Shown: piece after piece, positions 43,986 through 52,822 of the stretch
Position numbering within the stretch: the first letter of the stretch is position 1
How the letters are laid out: each line of letters opens with the position of its first letter
NCBI RefSeq assembly: GCF_002736205.1
Contig: NZ_CP024091.1
Location: 4,833,555 to 4,897,554, forward strand
From: Pedobacter ginsengisoli
GTDB taxonomy: Bacteria > Bacteroidota > Bacteroidia > Sphingobacteriales > Sphingobacteriaceae
Direction of reading: 5' to 3'
DNA: 64,000 bases
The notes under the pieces: model-generated
Database searches by the model: none
Told to the model about the DNA's origin: nothing
The model's input: the letters and a program-made list of their open reading frames with translations, nothing else
Position numbers and translations under genes: made by a program

Positions 43986-44534
43986 ATGTCAGAAAATAAA
44001 GCAGCATCGAGATACGCCAAATCATTATTAGATCTTTCTACAGAGCAAAATGCTTTAGAGGAAATCAAAAATGATATGGTTCTAGTGGAACAAATAATTA
44101 AAGATAGCTCAGAATTGGAAGCTATCCTTAAAAACCCTATAGTTCCTTTGGATAAAAAAGCAGGAATTTTGGAGAATATATTTGGTGCAAAAGTTCATCA
44201 GATTACCAATACCTTTATGAAATTGGTAGTAAGCAAAGGCCGTTCTGCGATTTTATTTGGTACAGCAAAGGCTTTTATTGCTCAGTACAATGCGATTAAA
44301 GGAATTATTACTGCGGATGTAACTTCTGCAGTTGAACTTACACCTGCAAGCAGAGCTGAGATTGTAGCTATAGTTAAAAAGGAGATGGGCGCCAAGGAAG
44401 TTGTGGTTAAAGAAAAAATTAACAGCAAATTGATTGGTGGCTTTATTTTAAAAGTTGGCGATAAACAATTTGATGCTAGTATTTCAAGCGGTTTAAGTAA
44501 GCTTAAAAAGGAATTTGCTCAGGGGATTGTTTAA
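43986..44534 (+). CDS. atpH: ATP synthase F1 subunit delta
   Basis: A 182-aa peripheral-stalk subunit linking subunit b to the top of F1. The N-terminal helical domain starts with ASRYAKSLLDLS (about 7-18). The C-terminal KINSKLIGGFILKVGDKQFDASI, conserved in delta subunits, is at about 142-164. Its size is typical. It sits between atpF and atpA with 34- and 62-base gaps. Confidence 0.94.
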   Translation: MSENKAASRYAKSLLDLSTEQNALEEIKNDMVLVEQIIKDSSELEAILKNPIVPLDKKAGILENIFGAKVHQITNTFMKLVVSKGRSAILFGTAKAFIAQYNAIKGIITADVTSAVELTPASRAEIVAIVKKEMGAKEVVVKEKINSKLIGGFILKVGDKQFDASISSGLSKLKKEFAQGIV

Positions 44535-44596
44535 TCCTGAGATGATATAATAAGAGATAACATATACTGAATTTACAAAAGAAATAATATAAAATT

Positions 44597-46171
44597 ATGG
44601 TAGAGGTAAGACCAGACGAAGTATCGGCAATTATCAGGCAACAATTGGCGGGCTTCAAATCAGAAGCAGAACTTGAAGAAGTTGGTACCGTATTGCAGGT
44701 GGGTGATGGTATTGCCCGTGTTTATGGTTTAACTAAGGTTCAATCGGGCGAGTTAGTTGAATTTGAAACCGGCTTGCAGGGTATTGTTTTGAACCTTGAA
44801 GAAGATAATGTTGGTGTGGTTCTATTGGGCCCTTCAGACAAAATCAAAGAAGGTGATACTATTAAACGTACTAAGAAAATTGCCTCTATTAAAGTTGGTG
44901 AAGGTATGTTGGGACGTGTTGTTAACACGCTTGGCGAACCTATCGACGGTAAAGGACCTATTTTGGGCGAGACTTATGAAATGCCGATTGAGCGTAAAGC
45001 TCCTGGTGTAATTTATCGTCAGCCTGTAACTGAGCCTTTACAAACCGGTATTAAAGCTATTGACGGAATGATTCCTATTGGTCGCGGTCAACGTGAGCTA
45101 GTAATTGGTGACCGTCAGATTGGTAAAACAGCTGTTTGTATCGATACCATTATTAATCAAAAAGAATTTTACGAAGCAGGTAACCCTGTATTCTGTATAT
45201 ATGTAGCTTGCGGTCAGAAAGCAAGTACTGTAGCAAACATTGTGCGTACTCTTGAAGAGAATGGTGCAATGCCTTATACAGTAGTAGTTGCTGCATCAGC
45301 AGCAGAGCCTGCTCCATTGCAGTTCTATGCTCCTTTCTCAGGTGCAGCAATAGGTGAGTTTTTCCGTGATACTGGAAGACCAGCTTTAATTGTTTATGAT
45401 GATTTATCTAAACAAGCTGTTGCATACCGTGAGGTGTCATTGTTATTACGTCGTCCACCAGGTCGTGAGGCTTATCCAGGTGACGTGTTCTATCTTCACA
45501 GTCGTTTGTTAGAGCGTGCTGCAAAGATCAACTCGAATGATGAGATTGCACAAGCGATGAACGATTTACCTGAATCACTAAAAGGTATCGTTAAAGGAGG
45601 AGGTTCATTAACCGCACTGCCTATTATTGAAACTCAGGCGGGTGACGTTTCTGCGTATATTCCTACTAACGTAATTTCGATTACTGATGGTCAGATCTTC
45701 TTAGAAAGTAACTTGTTTAACTCTGGTATTCGTCCGGCAATTAACGTAGGTATCTCTGTATCACGTGTGGGTGGTAACGCTCAGATTAAATCGATGAAGA
45801 AAGTTGCAGGTACTTTAAAATTAGATCAGGCTCAATATCGCGAGTTAGAGGCTTTCTCTAAATTCGGTTCAGATCTTGATGCTGCTACTAAATCAGTTCT
45901 TGATAAAGGTGCCCGTAACGTTGAGATTTTGAAGCAAGGTCAGTTCTCTCCAATGACTGTTGAGAAACAGGTGGCTATCATTTACATTGGTACTAAAAAC
46001 TTAATGCGTTCGGTTCCTGTAAATAAAGTAAGAGAATTTGAAGTTGAATATTTACAGCAATTAGAATTACGTCATCCAGAAACTTTAAGTGCTTTAAAAG
46101 CAGGTAAGTTAGATGATTCAATCACTGGAGTATTAGAAACTGTTGCTAAAGAGCTTTCAAGTAAATACTAA
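44597..46171 (+). CDS. atpA: ATP synthase F1 subunit alpha
   Basis: A 524-aa non-catalytic nucleotide-binding subunit of the F1 head. The P-loop GDRQIGKTAV is near 175, the Walker B segment ALIVYDDLSKQAVAYR near 265, and the arginine finger region SVSRVGGNAQ near 385, all canonical. Sequence is highly conserved with the usual 500-525 aa. The codon use here looks more biased than in neighbours, as is usual for an abundant protein. Followed by atpG after 26 bases. Confidence 0.96.
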   Translation: MVEVRPDEVSAIIRQQLAGFKSEAELEEVGTVLQVGDGIARVYGLTKVQSGELVEFETGLQGIVLNLEEDNVGVVLLGPSDKIKEGDTIKRTKKIASIKVGEGMLGRVVNTLGEPIDGKGPILGETYEMPIERKAPGVIYRQPVTEPLQTGIKAIDGMIPIGRGQRELVIGDRQIGKTAVCIDTIINQKEFYEAGNPVFCIYVACGQKASTVANIVRTLEENGAMPYTVVVAASAAEPAPLQFYAPFSGAAIGEFFRDTGRPALIVYDDLSKQAVAYREVSLLLRRPPGREAYPGDVFYLHSRLLERAAKINSNDEIAQAMNDLPESLKGIVKGGGSLTALPIIETQAGDVSAYIPTNVISITDGQIFLESNLFNSGIRPAINVGISVSRVGGNAQIKSMKKVAGTLKLDQAQYRELEAFSKFGSDLDAATKSVLDKGARNVEILKQGQFSPMTVEKQVAIIYIGTKNLMRSVPVNKVREFEVEYLQQLELRHPETLSALKAGKLDDSITGVLETVAKELSSKY

Positions 46172-46197
46172 TAAAGCTGAACTGAAGATAAAGAAGA

Positions 46198-47079
46198 ATG
46201 GCTAATTTAAAAGAAGTAAGAATTCGAATAGCATCGGTACAATCTACTCAGCAGATTACCAAAGCCATGAAAATGGTTTCGGCTGCTAAATTGAAACGTG
46301 CGACTAATGCTATCATACAGTTACGCCCTTATGCTACCAAGCTAAAAGAAATCTTAGGAAATCTTTCAGCTAGTTTAGAGGGATCATCATCACCTTTTAT
46401 ACAAGAGCGTGAACCTAACAAGGTTTTGATTGTTGTAGTTTCTTCTAACCGTGGTTTGGCTGGAGCGTTTAATATGAACGTAATTAAAGCTACTAATAAT
46501 TTAATTGCCGAGAAGTATAGCGAACAGTTAAAAAATGGTAATGTAAGTATTGTAGCTATAGGTAAGAAATCTCAGGATTTCTTTGAGAAACGTAACTACA
46601 ACGTAATTGGCAACAATAACGAGGTATATTCAGAACTTACTTTTGAAAATGTAACCAAGATCACTGATGCCATTATGGAAGGCTTTGCCAAAGGTGAGTA
46701 TGATAGAGTTGAATTGGTTTACAACAGATTTAAAAATGCTGCTGTTCAAATTTTAACTACTGAACAACTGATTCCTTTAACCAGTGGTCAAGAAGCTACA
46801 GAAGAGAAGTCTACAAATGTGGATTATATTTTAGAACCTTCTCAGGAGGAAATAGTTGAGCAGTTAATACCTAAGTCAATTAAAATTCAATTGTATAAAG
46901 CCGTATTGGACTCTCATGCTTCTGAGCATGGTGCCCGTATGACATCGATGGATAAAGCGACTGAAAATGCCGGAGATTTATTGAAAGCTTTAAAACTTTC
47001 ATACAACCAGGCTCGTCAGGCTGCAATTACAACAGAGCTTACAGAGATTGTAAGTGGTGCAGCTGCCTTAAACGGATAG
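46198..47079 (+). CDS. atpG: ATP synthase F1 subunit gamma
   Basis: A 293-aa central rotor shaft of F1. The N-terminal helix has KEVRIRIASVQSTQQITKAM (about 5-24), and the C-terminal helix contains ASEHGARMTSMDKATENA, both diagnostic. VVVSSNRGLAGAFN is the conserved middle strand region. It ends the synthase run in this window; the beta and epsilon genes are not downstream. Confidence 0.95.
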   Translation: MANLKEVRIRIASVQSTQQITKAMKMVSAAKLKRATNAIIQLRPYATKLKEILGNLSASLEGSSSPFIQEREPNKVLIVVVSSNRGLAGAFNMNVIKATNNLIAEKYSEQLKNGNVSIVAIGKKSQDFFEKRNYNVIGNNNEVYSELTFENVTKITDAIMEGFAKGEYDRVELVYNRFKNAAVQILTTEQLIPLTSGQEATEEKSTNVDYILEPSQEEIVEQLIPKSIKIQLYKAVLDSHASEHGARMTSMDKATENAGDLLKALKLSYNQARQAAITTELTEIVSGAAALNG

Positions 47080-47132
47080 AATTGAAGGATATAAAAAGAT
47101 CAGCGTTTATGCTGTATTAGTTTAAAAAATAT

Positions 47133-47140
47133 TATTTTTG
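47133..47140 (+). promoter_or_regulatory. -7 box (TAnnTTTG) before the 71-aa membrane gene
   Basis: TATTTTTG is an exact match to TAnnTTTG, 22 bases before the ATG at 47163, suggesting separate transcription from the ATP synthase genes. No clear -33 element was seen. Confidence 0.45.
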
Positions 47141-47162
47141 CCCAGTAAATAAAAAAAATAAA

Positions 47163-47378
47163 ATGGAACAGACACCAAAACACAATACAGAAAGCATGAA
47201 AAGAGCTAACGAAATCTCGATTTATAAATTGATGACCGTTGGGATTTTAGTTGGTATTTTGGGCGTATTTCTACGCTTTGCAGGTGACTCTACTACTTTA
47301 TCTATTATTTCATGGGTAATCCTTTTAATCGGTTCTATAATCGCTTGCAAAGGTGTATTTAAAATATTAGACGCATAA
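47163..47378 (+). CDS. Small two-helix membrane protein
   Basis: A 71-aa protein of unknown function. A hydrophilic N terminus (about 1-20) precedes two membrane helices (about 22-43 and 47-68) joined by AGDSTTLS. It has its own promoter-like box and a strong terminator, so it is probably a single-gene unit. I see no motif that links it to the ATP synthase. Confidence 0.65.
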   Translation: MEQTPKHNTESMKRANEISIYKLMTVGILVGILGVFLRFAGDSTTLSIISWVILLIGSIIACKGVFKILDA

Positions 47379-47400
47379 GAATATAAACATATCTTTTAAA

Positions 47401-47441
47401 AACGTCCTTATTAGCAAAAGCTGATGAGGACGTTTTTTTTT
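47401..47441 (+). terminator. Strong terminator after the 71-aa membrane gene
   Basis: AACGTCCT (47401-47408) pairs with AGGACGTT (47427-47434), and an inner ATTAGC/GCTGAT (one G-U) closes an AAAA loop. A run of T follows the stem, making a classic Rho-independent terminator. Confidence 0.92.
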
Positions 47442-47513
47442 GTAACGTTTATATTGTTTAAGGTTACCTAATTAAATAATTGGTATTAATGAAAAAACCT
47501 AATCATTAATATT

Positions 47514-48365
47514 ATGAAAAATTATTTAACTTATTGTCTGTTGGCAATAATCATGTTTTCTTGTAATGCTAATAAAAATTCAAATTTAGAAAATTCAGAT
47601 TCAATAGGCGCCAATCTTGAATCAACGGATTCGCTTTTAAACGAAAAGATCATTAAGACTGCAGACATGCGTTTCAGGGTTAAGGATGTACAGAATACGA
47701 AGGAGAAATTAAGTTCAGCTATAAAACTGGAGGGTGGAACAATAGCTGAATTCACTGTTCAAAGTAATATTCAACAAACAGAAAAAGTTAAGTATTCTGC
47801 AGACTCATTACTTGAACTTACCTCTTATCGTACAGAAGGATTAGTAATAGCAAAGATCCCTTCTGATAAGCTGGATGATTTTACCAATAAGGTTGCAAGA
47901 CTGGCAGTCTTTATAGATCAGCAGTCACTTAAAATGGATGATCAAAGTATTGTTTATTTAAGCAATAAGCTAAAAAATGAAAATAGGGTCGAGGCAGTAG
48001 AGCAACTTAATAAACATGCCAATAAGAAAAGCAATAATGTAGAAAGTTCATTATCTCTTAAGGATGATTATGTAGACAAGAAGATTGAAAATCTGATGAT
48101 TGATACTAAAGTTCAGTATAGTACAATTACACTTAATTTTTATCAGGATAATACAGTTAAAAGCATTCTTGTGGGAAATGACGACTTATATAGCTATCGT
48201 CCAAACTTCCTTACCCGATTAGGGTTAAGCTTTCAGAATGGCTGGTATATTTTTAAGGAATTTATACTTGTAGTAATGAATTTATGGGTTTGGATAGTAA
48301 TTGTGGTTGCTGCTTATTTTAGTTTGAAATATTACCGTAAAAGAAAAGTAGGCAACGCAAATTAA
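47514..48365 (+). CDS. DUF4349 lipoprotein
   Basis: A 283-aa lipoprotein with lipobox IMFSC (C17) and a C-terminal membrane helix (about 248-268) followed by a basic tail. The middle matches DUF4349: IIKTADMRFRVKDVQ (about 44-58), LVIAKIPSDKLDDF and IENLMIDTKVQYSTITL. A short helical coiled segment lies at about 150-190. Function is unknown; the double anchoring suggests an envelope role. It ends one base before the convergent ruvC stop. Confidence 0.8.
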   Translation: MKNYLTYCLLAIIMFSCNANKNSNLENSDSIGANLESTDSLLNEKIIKTADMRFRVKDVQNTKEKLSSAIKLEGGTIAEFTVQSNIQQTEKVKYSADSLLELTSYRTEGLVIAKIPSDKLDDFTNKVARLAVFIDQQSLKMDDQSIVYLSNKLKNENRVEAVEQLNKHANKKSNNVESSLSLKDDYVDKKIENLMIDTKVQYSTITLNFYQDNTVKSILVGNDDLYSYRPNFLTRLGLSFQNGWYIFKEFILVVMNLWVWIVIVVAAYFSLKYYRKRKVGNAN

Positions 48366-48366
48366 G

Positions 48367-48933
48367 TTACTGTTTAAGCCGTTTTTTATTGTCTTTTGCA
48401 AAGGCCTCCCATCCGGAGTAGGATTTTCCTGCTCCGCTGGTGTTTACTCTCTGAAAGGAATGGCAAACGGCAACAGCTAAGCCGTCTGTAGCGTCCAGGA
48501 ATTCGGGTGTTTCTTTAAAGTTTAAGAGTCGCTGTAACATCGCCGCAACCTGTTCTTTACTGGTATTCCCATTTCCTGTTATAGATTGCTTGATTTTGCG
48601 TGGGGCATACTCTGCAATTGGAATGTTCCTTGATAGGGCAGCTGCCATTGCCACACCTTGTGCTCGACCCAATTTAAGCATAACCTGAATGTTTTTTCCG
48701 TAAAATGGAGCTTCAAGAGCCAGAACATCAGGTTTAAATTCATCTAAAAGGAGCGTTGTTTTCTCAAAAATTCGCTGTAATTTCAAAAAGTGATCATCCA
48801 TATGATCCATTCTTATAATCCCCATGGTGATTAATTCAATTTTACTTCCTTTTTCCAGCACTATTCCATAGCCCATTATTGAAGTACCTGGGTCTATCCC
48901 CATAATCACCCGTTCCTTTTTTTCAGCCAACAT
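48367..48933 (-). CDS. ruvC: Holliday junction endonuclease RuvC
   Basis: A 188-aa resolvase that cuts Holliday junctions with RuvAB. The four acidic residues are at D14 (GIDPG), E74 (LALEAPFYGKN) and D147/D150 (DATDGLAVAVCH). The extra N-terminal eleven residues could be removed by starting at the internal methionine M11. Length is typical. It is divergent from the flippase-like gene and converges with DUF4349, one base apart. Confidence 0.95.
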   Translation of the reverse strand: MLAEKKERVIMGIDPGTSIMGYGIVLEKGSKIELITMGIIRMDHMDDHFLKLQRIFEKTTLLLDEFKPDVLALEAPFYGKNIQVMLKLGRAQGVAMAAALSRNIPIAEYAPRKIKQSITGNGNTSKEQVAAMLQRLLNFKETPEFLDATDGLAVAVCHSFQRVNTSGAGKSYSGWEAFAKDNKKRLKQ

Positions 48934-48952
48934 AAAACAATATTAAGCATAT

Positions 48953-49954
48953 TTGCAGATAGTAAATGCAAAAAAGTTGACTTCACAATACAAAAAAATA
49001 CTTTCTTACTTTATTAAAACTGCAATTGTTGTATTTACCTTTTGGATTATTTACAGCAAACTGTCAGATAATGAGAATCTAAGCTCATTTAAGACTTTAT
49101 TAAAGCAAATCCCCGAATCAGAGATCATTTTGATACTGGCTACGGTGATTGTACTTATGTTTTTGAACTGGGGTCTTGAAGCGCTAAAATGGAAAAGACT
49201 ACTTTCTGGAATAGAGAAAATTGGTGTATGGAGGGCTATTGAGTCTGTATTCTGTGGACTAACCTGGGCAGTATTTACACCAAACAGAATTGGTGAATAT
49301 GGTGGCCGGGTTTTCTTTCTGTCGCCAAAAAGGAGAATTGTAGGTGTGGTAGCCATGGCAGTTGGGAATATCGGTCAAATGGTACTTACCAATGTTTTTG
49401 GTGCTATTGCAATATGTATTTTCATCTATAAATTTGTAGATATTGATTACCGGTTATTCTACGCTCTGGTAATTCTTTCTGTTATGTTTTGCCTATTTTT
49501 TATCATTTTCTATTTTAATATTAAATGGTTAAATGGGATTTTGGTTTCAATGCGTTTTACGCGTAAGTATGAGAGATTCTATGGGATTCTTGCCAGATAC
49601 AAAAAAAAAGAGCTATTAAATATTTTGCTATTTTGTTTGGCCAGATATGTTGTGTTTAGTACCCAATATTTTATCCTTTTCTATTGGTTGATACCTGATT
49701 TGCATTATCTGAATATATTGATGATGGTAAGTATTCTTTTTTTTGTTCAATCAACCTTACCTTCGCTTGATCTTTTTGATATAGGGGTTAGAAGTGTTAC
49801 TGCTTCCTATTTTTTTGGCTATATCACGGATCAGAACATTGCCGTTATAGCATGCACTGCGGGTATCTGGTTAATAAATATTATAATTCCTGCTATATTA
49901 GGCACTTATTTCGTTTTTAAACTTAATTTCTTTGGAAATATTCAGCGCAGTTAG
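48953..49954 (+). CDS. UPF0104/lysylphosphatidylglycerol-synthase-like membrane protein
   Basis: Up to 333 aa from TTG at 48953; a TTG at 48977 gives 325 aa and is perhaps likelier because a near-consensus -7 box (CATATTTG, 48948-48955) overlaps the first start. About eight membrane helices are visible, with LTWAVFTPNRIGEYGGR (about 101-117), a signature of the flippase-like UPF0104/LPG-synthase membrane region. It lacks the soluble aminoacyl-transfer domain. It may move a lipid, and the downstream overlapping glycosyltransferase suggests glycolipid work. Confidence 0.72.
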   Translation: MQIVNAKKLTSQYKKILSYFIKTAIVVFTFWIIYSKLSDNENLSSFKTLLKQIPESEIILILATVIVLMFLNWGLEALKWKRLLSGIEKIGVWRAIESVFCGLTWAVFTPNRIGEYGGRVFFLSPKRRIVGVVAMAVGNIGQMVLTNVFGAIAICIFIYKFVDIDYRLFYALVILSVMFCLFFIIFYFNIKWLNGILVSMRFTRKYERFYGILARYKKKELLNILLFCLARYVVFSTQYFILFYWLIPDLHYLNILMMVSILFFVQSTLPSLDLFDIGVRSVTASYFFGYITDQNIAVIACTAGIWLINIIIPAILGTYFVFKLNFFGNIQRS

Positions 49955-51068
49955 TTATCTCTCCTCATTTTTGACTATTTTATATGTAATAGTTGTTGTT
50001 ACATTTATTAAAGGTTGGCATAGCCTGATGTATTTTAAGCCTGGTGAGAAAGAAGGGAAGACCAGAGTATCGATCCTGGTTGCGGCACGTAATGAAGAAA
50101 AAAATATTTCAAAAACTGTTGATGATCTCCTTGCTCAAAATTACAATGAAGAACTTACAGAAATTATTTTTATCGATGACCATTCTACAGACAGAACCGC
50201 TGAAATTATAAGATCGTATGCAAGCAGAGGTGTAAAATTAATTAGCCTTAATGAGGATCAAGCTTTAAACTCCTATAAAAAAAAGGCGATACAAACAGCT
50301 ATAGGACAGTCGACCGGTACATTGATAATTACTACTGATGCTGATTGCAGAATGCGGCCAGACTGGTTAAAAACGATAATCCAGTTTTATGAGGCAGGAA
50401 ATTATAAAATGATTTCCTCACCTGTTGCTTATTTTCAGGAAAAAAGTTTCTTTGAGCGGGCACAATCGCTGGAGTTTCTTTATTTAATAGGCTTGGGTGC
50501 TTCAACCATAGGGAACAAACAACCGTCTACCTGCAATGGTGCCAATTTGGCCTATGAGAAGGAAGCCTTTTATGAAGTAGGTGGATTTAAAGGAATTGAT
50601 GATCTCGCTTCTGGCGATGATGAATTACTTTTGCATAAAATAGCAGCTCGCTTTGATAACAATGTTGGATTTTTAAAGAATAGAGATGCTATCGTTTATA
50701 CACATGCAAAGCCCACATTAAAGGAATTCATTCAGCAGAGGAAACGTTGGGCTTCAAAAAGCACCAGGTATAAAAACAAGTCGATCATTGTTCTTGGTGT
50801 CTGTATATGGTTGTTTAATTTAAGTGTGCTAATGAATCTAGGTATTGGCCTCTTTATAGGTTTTTATTTTAAACTGGCTATCTTCCAAGTACTGGCTAAA
50901 ATCATTGTTGAGTTCTTGTTTTTATATGATGTAACCGGTTTTGCAAGAAGACGAAAATTATTGTTTTTATTACCGGTACTTAATATACTGCACATGATAT
51001 ACATTGTTTATATTGGCATTGCGGGCAACTCCGGAAAATATAATTGGAAAGGAAGAATGGTAAAATAG
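49932..51068 (+). CDS. Family 2 glycosyltransferase, membrane-anchored
   Basis: About 378 aa from a TTG at 49932 that overlaps the previous gene by 23 bases; a TTG at 49971 is possible. One N-terminal helix (about 5-28), a GT-A catalytic domain with VSILVAARNEEKNI, DDHSTDRT, a DxD (TTDADC, about 135-140) and QRKRW (QxxRW-like, about 274), then two or three C-terminal helices. This resembles processive inverting GT2 enzymes. The lipid or sugar acceptor is unknown. It probably works with the upstream flippase-like protein. Confidence 0.82.
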   Translation: MEIFSAVSYLSSFLTILYVIVVVTFIKGWHSLMYFKPGEKEGKTRVSILVAARNEEKNISKTVDDLLAQNYNEELTEIIFIDDHSTDRTAEIIRSYASRGVKLISLNEDQALNSYKKKAIQTAIGQSTGTLIITTDADCRMRPDWLKTIIQFYEAGNYKMISSPVAYFQEKSFFERAQSLEFLYLIGLGASTIGNKQPSTCNGANLAYEKEAFYEVGGFKGIDDLASGDDELLLHKIAARFDNNVGFLKNRDAIVYTHAKPTLKEFIQQRKRWASKSTRYKNKSIIVLGVCIWLFNLSVLMNLGIGLFIGFYFKLAIFQVLAKIIVEFLFLYDVTGFARRRKLLFLLPVLNILHMIYIVYIGIAGNSGKYNWKGRMVK

Positions 51069-52159
51069 TGGAAACAAATAATAGCCCTTCAAGAAAAGTC
51101 TGGAGGCGGTTTAGAAACAATAAACTGGCCTTGAGTGGGTTATTATTTATCATTACACTTATGCTAATGGGGATTCTTGGTTATACGATTACACCAGATC
51201 AGACGCCTAATGCAAATACCATGTACCTTCAGCTCACCAATAAGAAACCAGGCAGATCCTTTGACTTTCTAATAGTTAGTAGAAATAAGAACATTGCAAA
51301 GGTTAATTTCTTTGAGAAAATGCTTTATGGGCAGGTGGCTGATTTTAAAAGTATCCCTATTACTTCATATCGAGAAAGTGAGGGCAAAGTTTATGCTAGA
51401 GCATATATTGGAGATGATGAACAGGCAGAAGAAATCAGCTACCCTTTAATTAACGGAAATAACCATTATCACCAAACTTTTTGGCTTGGTACAGATTTGT
51501 ATGGAAGAGACCTTTTAAGCCGATTGATTCTGGGGATTCGTGTGTCTTTATCAGTAGGACTAATGGCTGTCCTTATTTCTTTATTTATCGGAGTCAGTTT
51601 GGGCGCCTTGGCGGGTTATCTTGGCGGTAAAATAGATGCCAGTATCAGTTGGTTTATGAATGTTATCTGGTCATTACCATCACTGTTGCTGGTAATTGCT
51701 ATCTCTTTTGCCCTTGGTAAAGGGTTTTGGCAAATATTTATAGCAGTTGGTTTATCTACCTGGGTAGATGTTGCCCGCTTGGTACGTGGGCAGATAATGG
51801 CATTAAAGGAGGTAGAATTTGTAGAGGCAGCACAGGCCCTTGGTTATTCTACTCCAAGAACAATAATAAAGCACATTCTGCCCAATATTGCGGGTCCTAT
51901 ACTCGTTGTTGCTTCAGCAAATTTTGCCTCGGCTATACTTTTAGAAACAGGGTTAAGTTTTTTGGGTTTTGGAGCCCAGCCTCCGATGCCTAGCTGGGGT
52001 GGAATGATTAAGGAGCACTATGGCTACATCATTATGGATGCAGCATATCTGGCTATTTTGCCTGGATTTGCAATTATGCTTACTGTATATGCGTTTAATT
52101 TATTGGCTATTGGATTGAGAGATGCATTTGATGTAAAATCGCAAAATATTTCAATATAA
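51068..52159 (+). CDS. DppC/OppC-type ABC transporter permease
   Basis: About 363 aa from a GTG at 51068 that overlaps the previous stop codon; a TTG at 51044 would be an alternative. After a first helix (about 23-43) there is an unusually long extracytoplasmic insertion (about 45-145) before HQTFWLGTDLYGRDLLSRL and five further helices. EAAQALGYSTPRTI is the ATPase-contact loop. It is normally one of two permeases for dipeptide/oligopeptide import. Its partner permease, ATPase and binding protein are not here, so it may function with genes elsewhere. Confidence 0.85.
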   Translation: METNNSPSRKVWRRFRNNKLALSGLLFIITLMLMGILGYTITPDQTPNANTMYLQLTNKKPGRSFDFLIVSRNKNIAKVNFFEKMLYGQVADFKSIPITSYRESEGKVYARAYIGDDEQAEEISYPLINGNNHYHQTFWLGTDLYGRDLLSRLILGIRVSLSVGLMAVLISLFIGVSLGALAGYLGGKIDASISWFMNVIWSLPSLLLVIAISFALGKGFWQIFIAVGLSTWVDVARLVRGQIMALKEVEFVEAAQALGYSTPRTIIKHILPNIAGPILVVASANFASAILLETGLSFLGFGAQPPMPSWGGMIKEHYGYIIMDAAYLAILPGFAIMLTVYAFNLLAIGLRDAFDVKSQNISI

Positions 52160-52178
52160 CTGCACTCACTAAATTTAC

Positions 52179-52186
52179 TAACTTTG
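52179..52186 (+). promoter_or_regulatory. -7 box (TAnnTTTG) abutting rnhB
   Basis: TAACTTTG is an exact match to the Bacteroidota -7 consensus. It ends six bases before the ATG at 52193, implying an almost leaderless rnhB transcript if active. Confidence 0.45.
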
Positions 52187-52192
52187 TTATAT

Positions 52193-52792
52193 ATGCTATT
52201 GAACTGTTATCAGAATGAATTATTAGAAGCTGGGTGCGATGAAGCAGGCCGAGGTTGTTTAGCTGGGCCCGTATTTGCCGCCGCTGTAATTTTGCCTCCT
52301 GATTTTATAGCCGGAGAGCTAACTGACTCTAAAAAACTTACCCACAAACAACGTTGCAGCTTAAGGTTGATTATAGAGAAAGAAGCTGTTGCCTGGGCTG
52401 TAGCAGAAGTTGACAATCATGAAATTGATAATATTAATATTCTTAATGCCTCTTTTCTGGCAATGCATCGTGCTGTTCAAAAGTTAACCATAAAGCCACA
52501 GTATTTAAGTATAGATGGCAACCGCTTTAAAGCTTATCCGGATATTCCACATACATGTATTGTTAAGGGAGATGGAAAATATTTAAATATTGCGGCAGCA
52601 TCAATTCTTGCAAAAACACATAGAGATGAGTTTATGGAGAAAATTTCTATGGAATATCCTCATTATCAGTGGCAACAAAATAAAGGTTACCCAACAGTAG
52701 CACACAGAATGGCTGCCTTAGAACATGGATTGTCGCCATTTCATCGTAAAACTTTTACAATAAGTAATCCACAACTAGCTCTGTTTTCCTAA
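52193..52792 (+). CDS. rnhB: Ribonuclease HII
   Basis: A 199-aa enzyme from the ATG at 52193; a TTG at 52184 lies inside the -7 box and is rejected. It cleaves RNA in RNA/DNA hybrids and single ribonucleotides in DNA. The active-site DE is at D16/E17 (GCDEAGRGCLAGP), with DSKKL (about 46-50), SIDGNRF and THRDEF supplying the remaining acidic residues. Length and motifs are standard. Confidence 0.94.
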   Translation: MLLNCYQNELLEAGCDEAGRGCLAGPVFAAAVILPPDFIAGELTDSKKLTHKQRCSLRLIIEKEAVAWAVAEVDNHEIDNINILNASFLAMHRAVQKLTIKPQYLSIDGNRFKAYPDIPHTCIVKGDGKYLNIAAASILAKTHRDEFMEKISMEYPHYQWQQNKGYPTVAHRMAALEHGLSPFHRKTFTISNPQLALFS

Positions 52793-52822
52793 AACGAAGG
52801 ATTATTAGTATTTTCACGTGAT

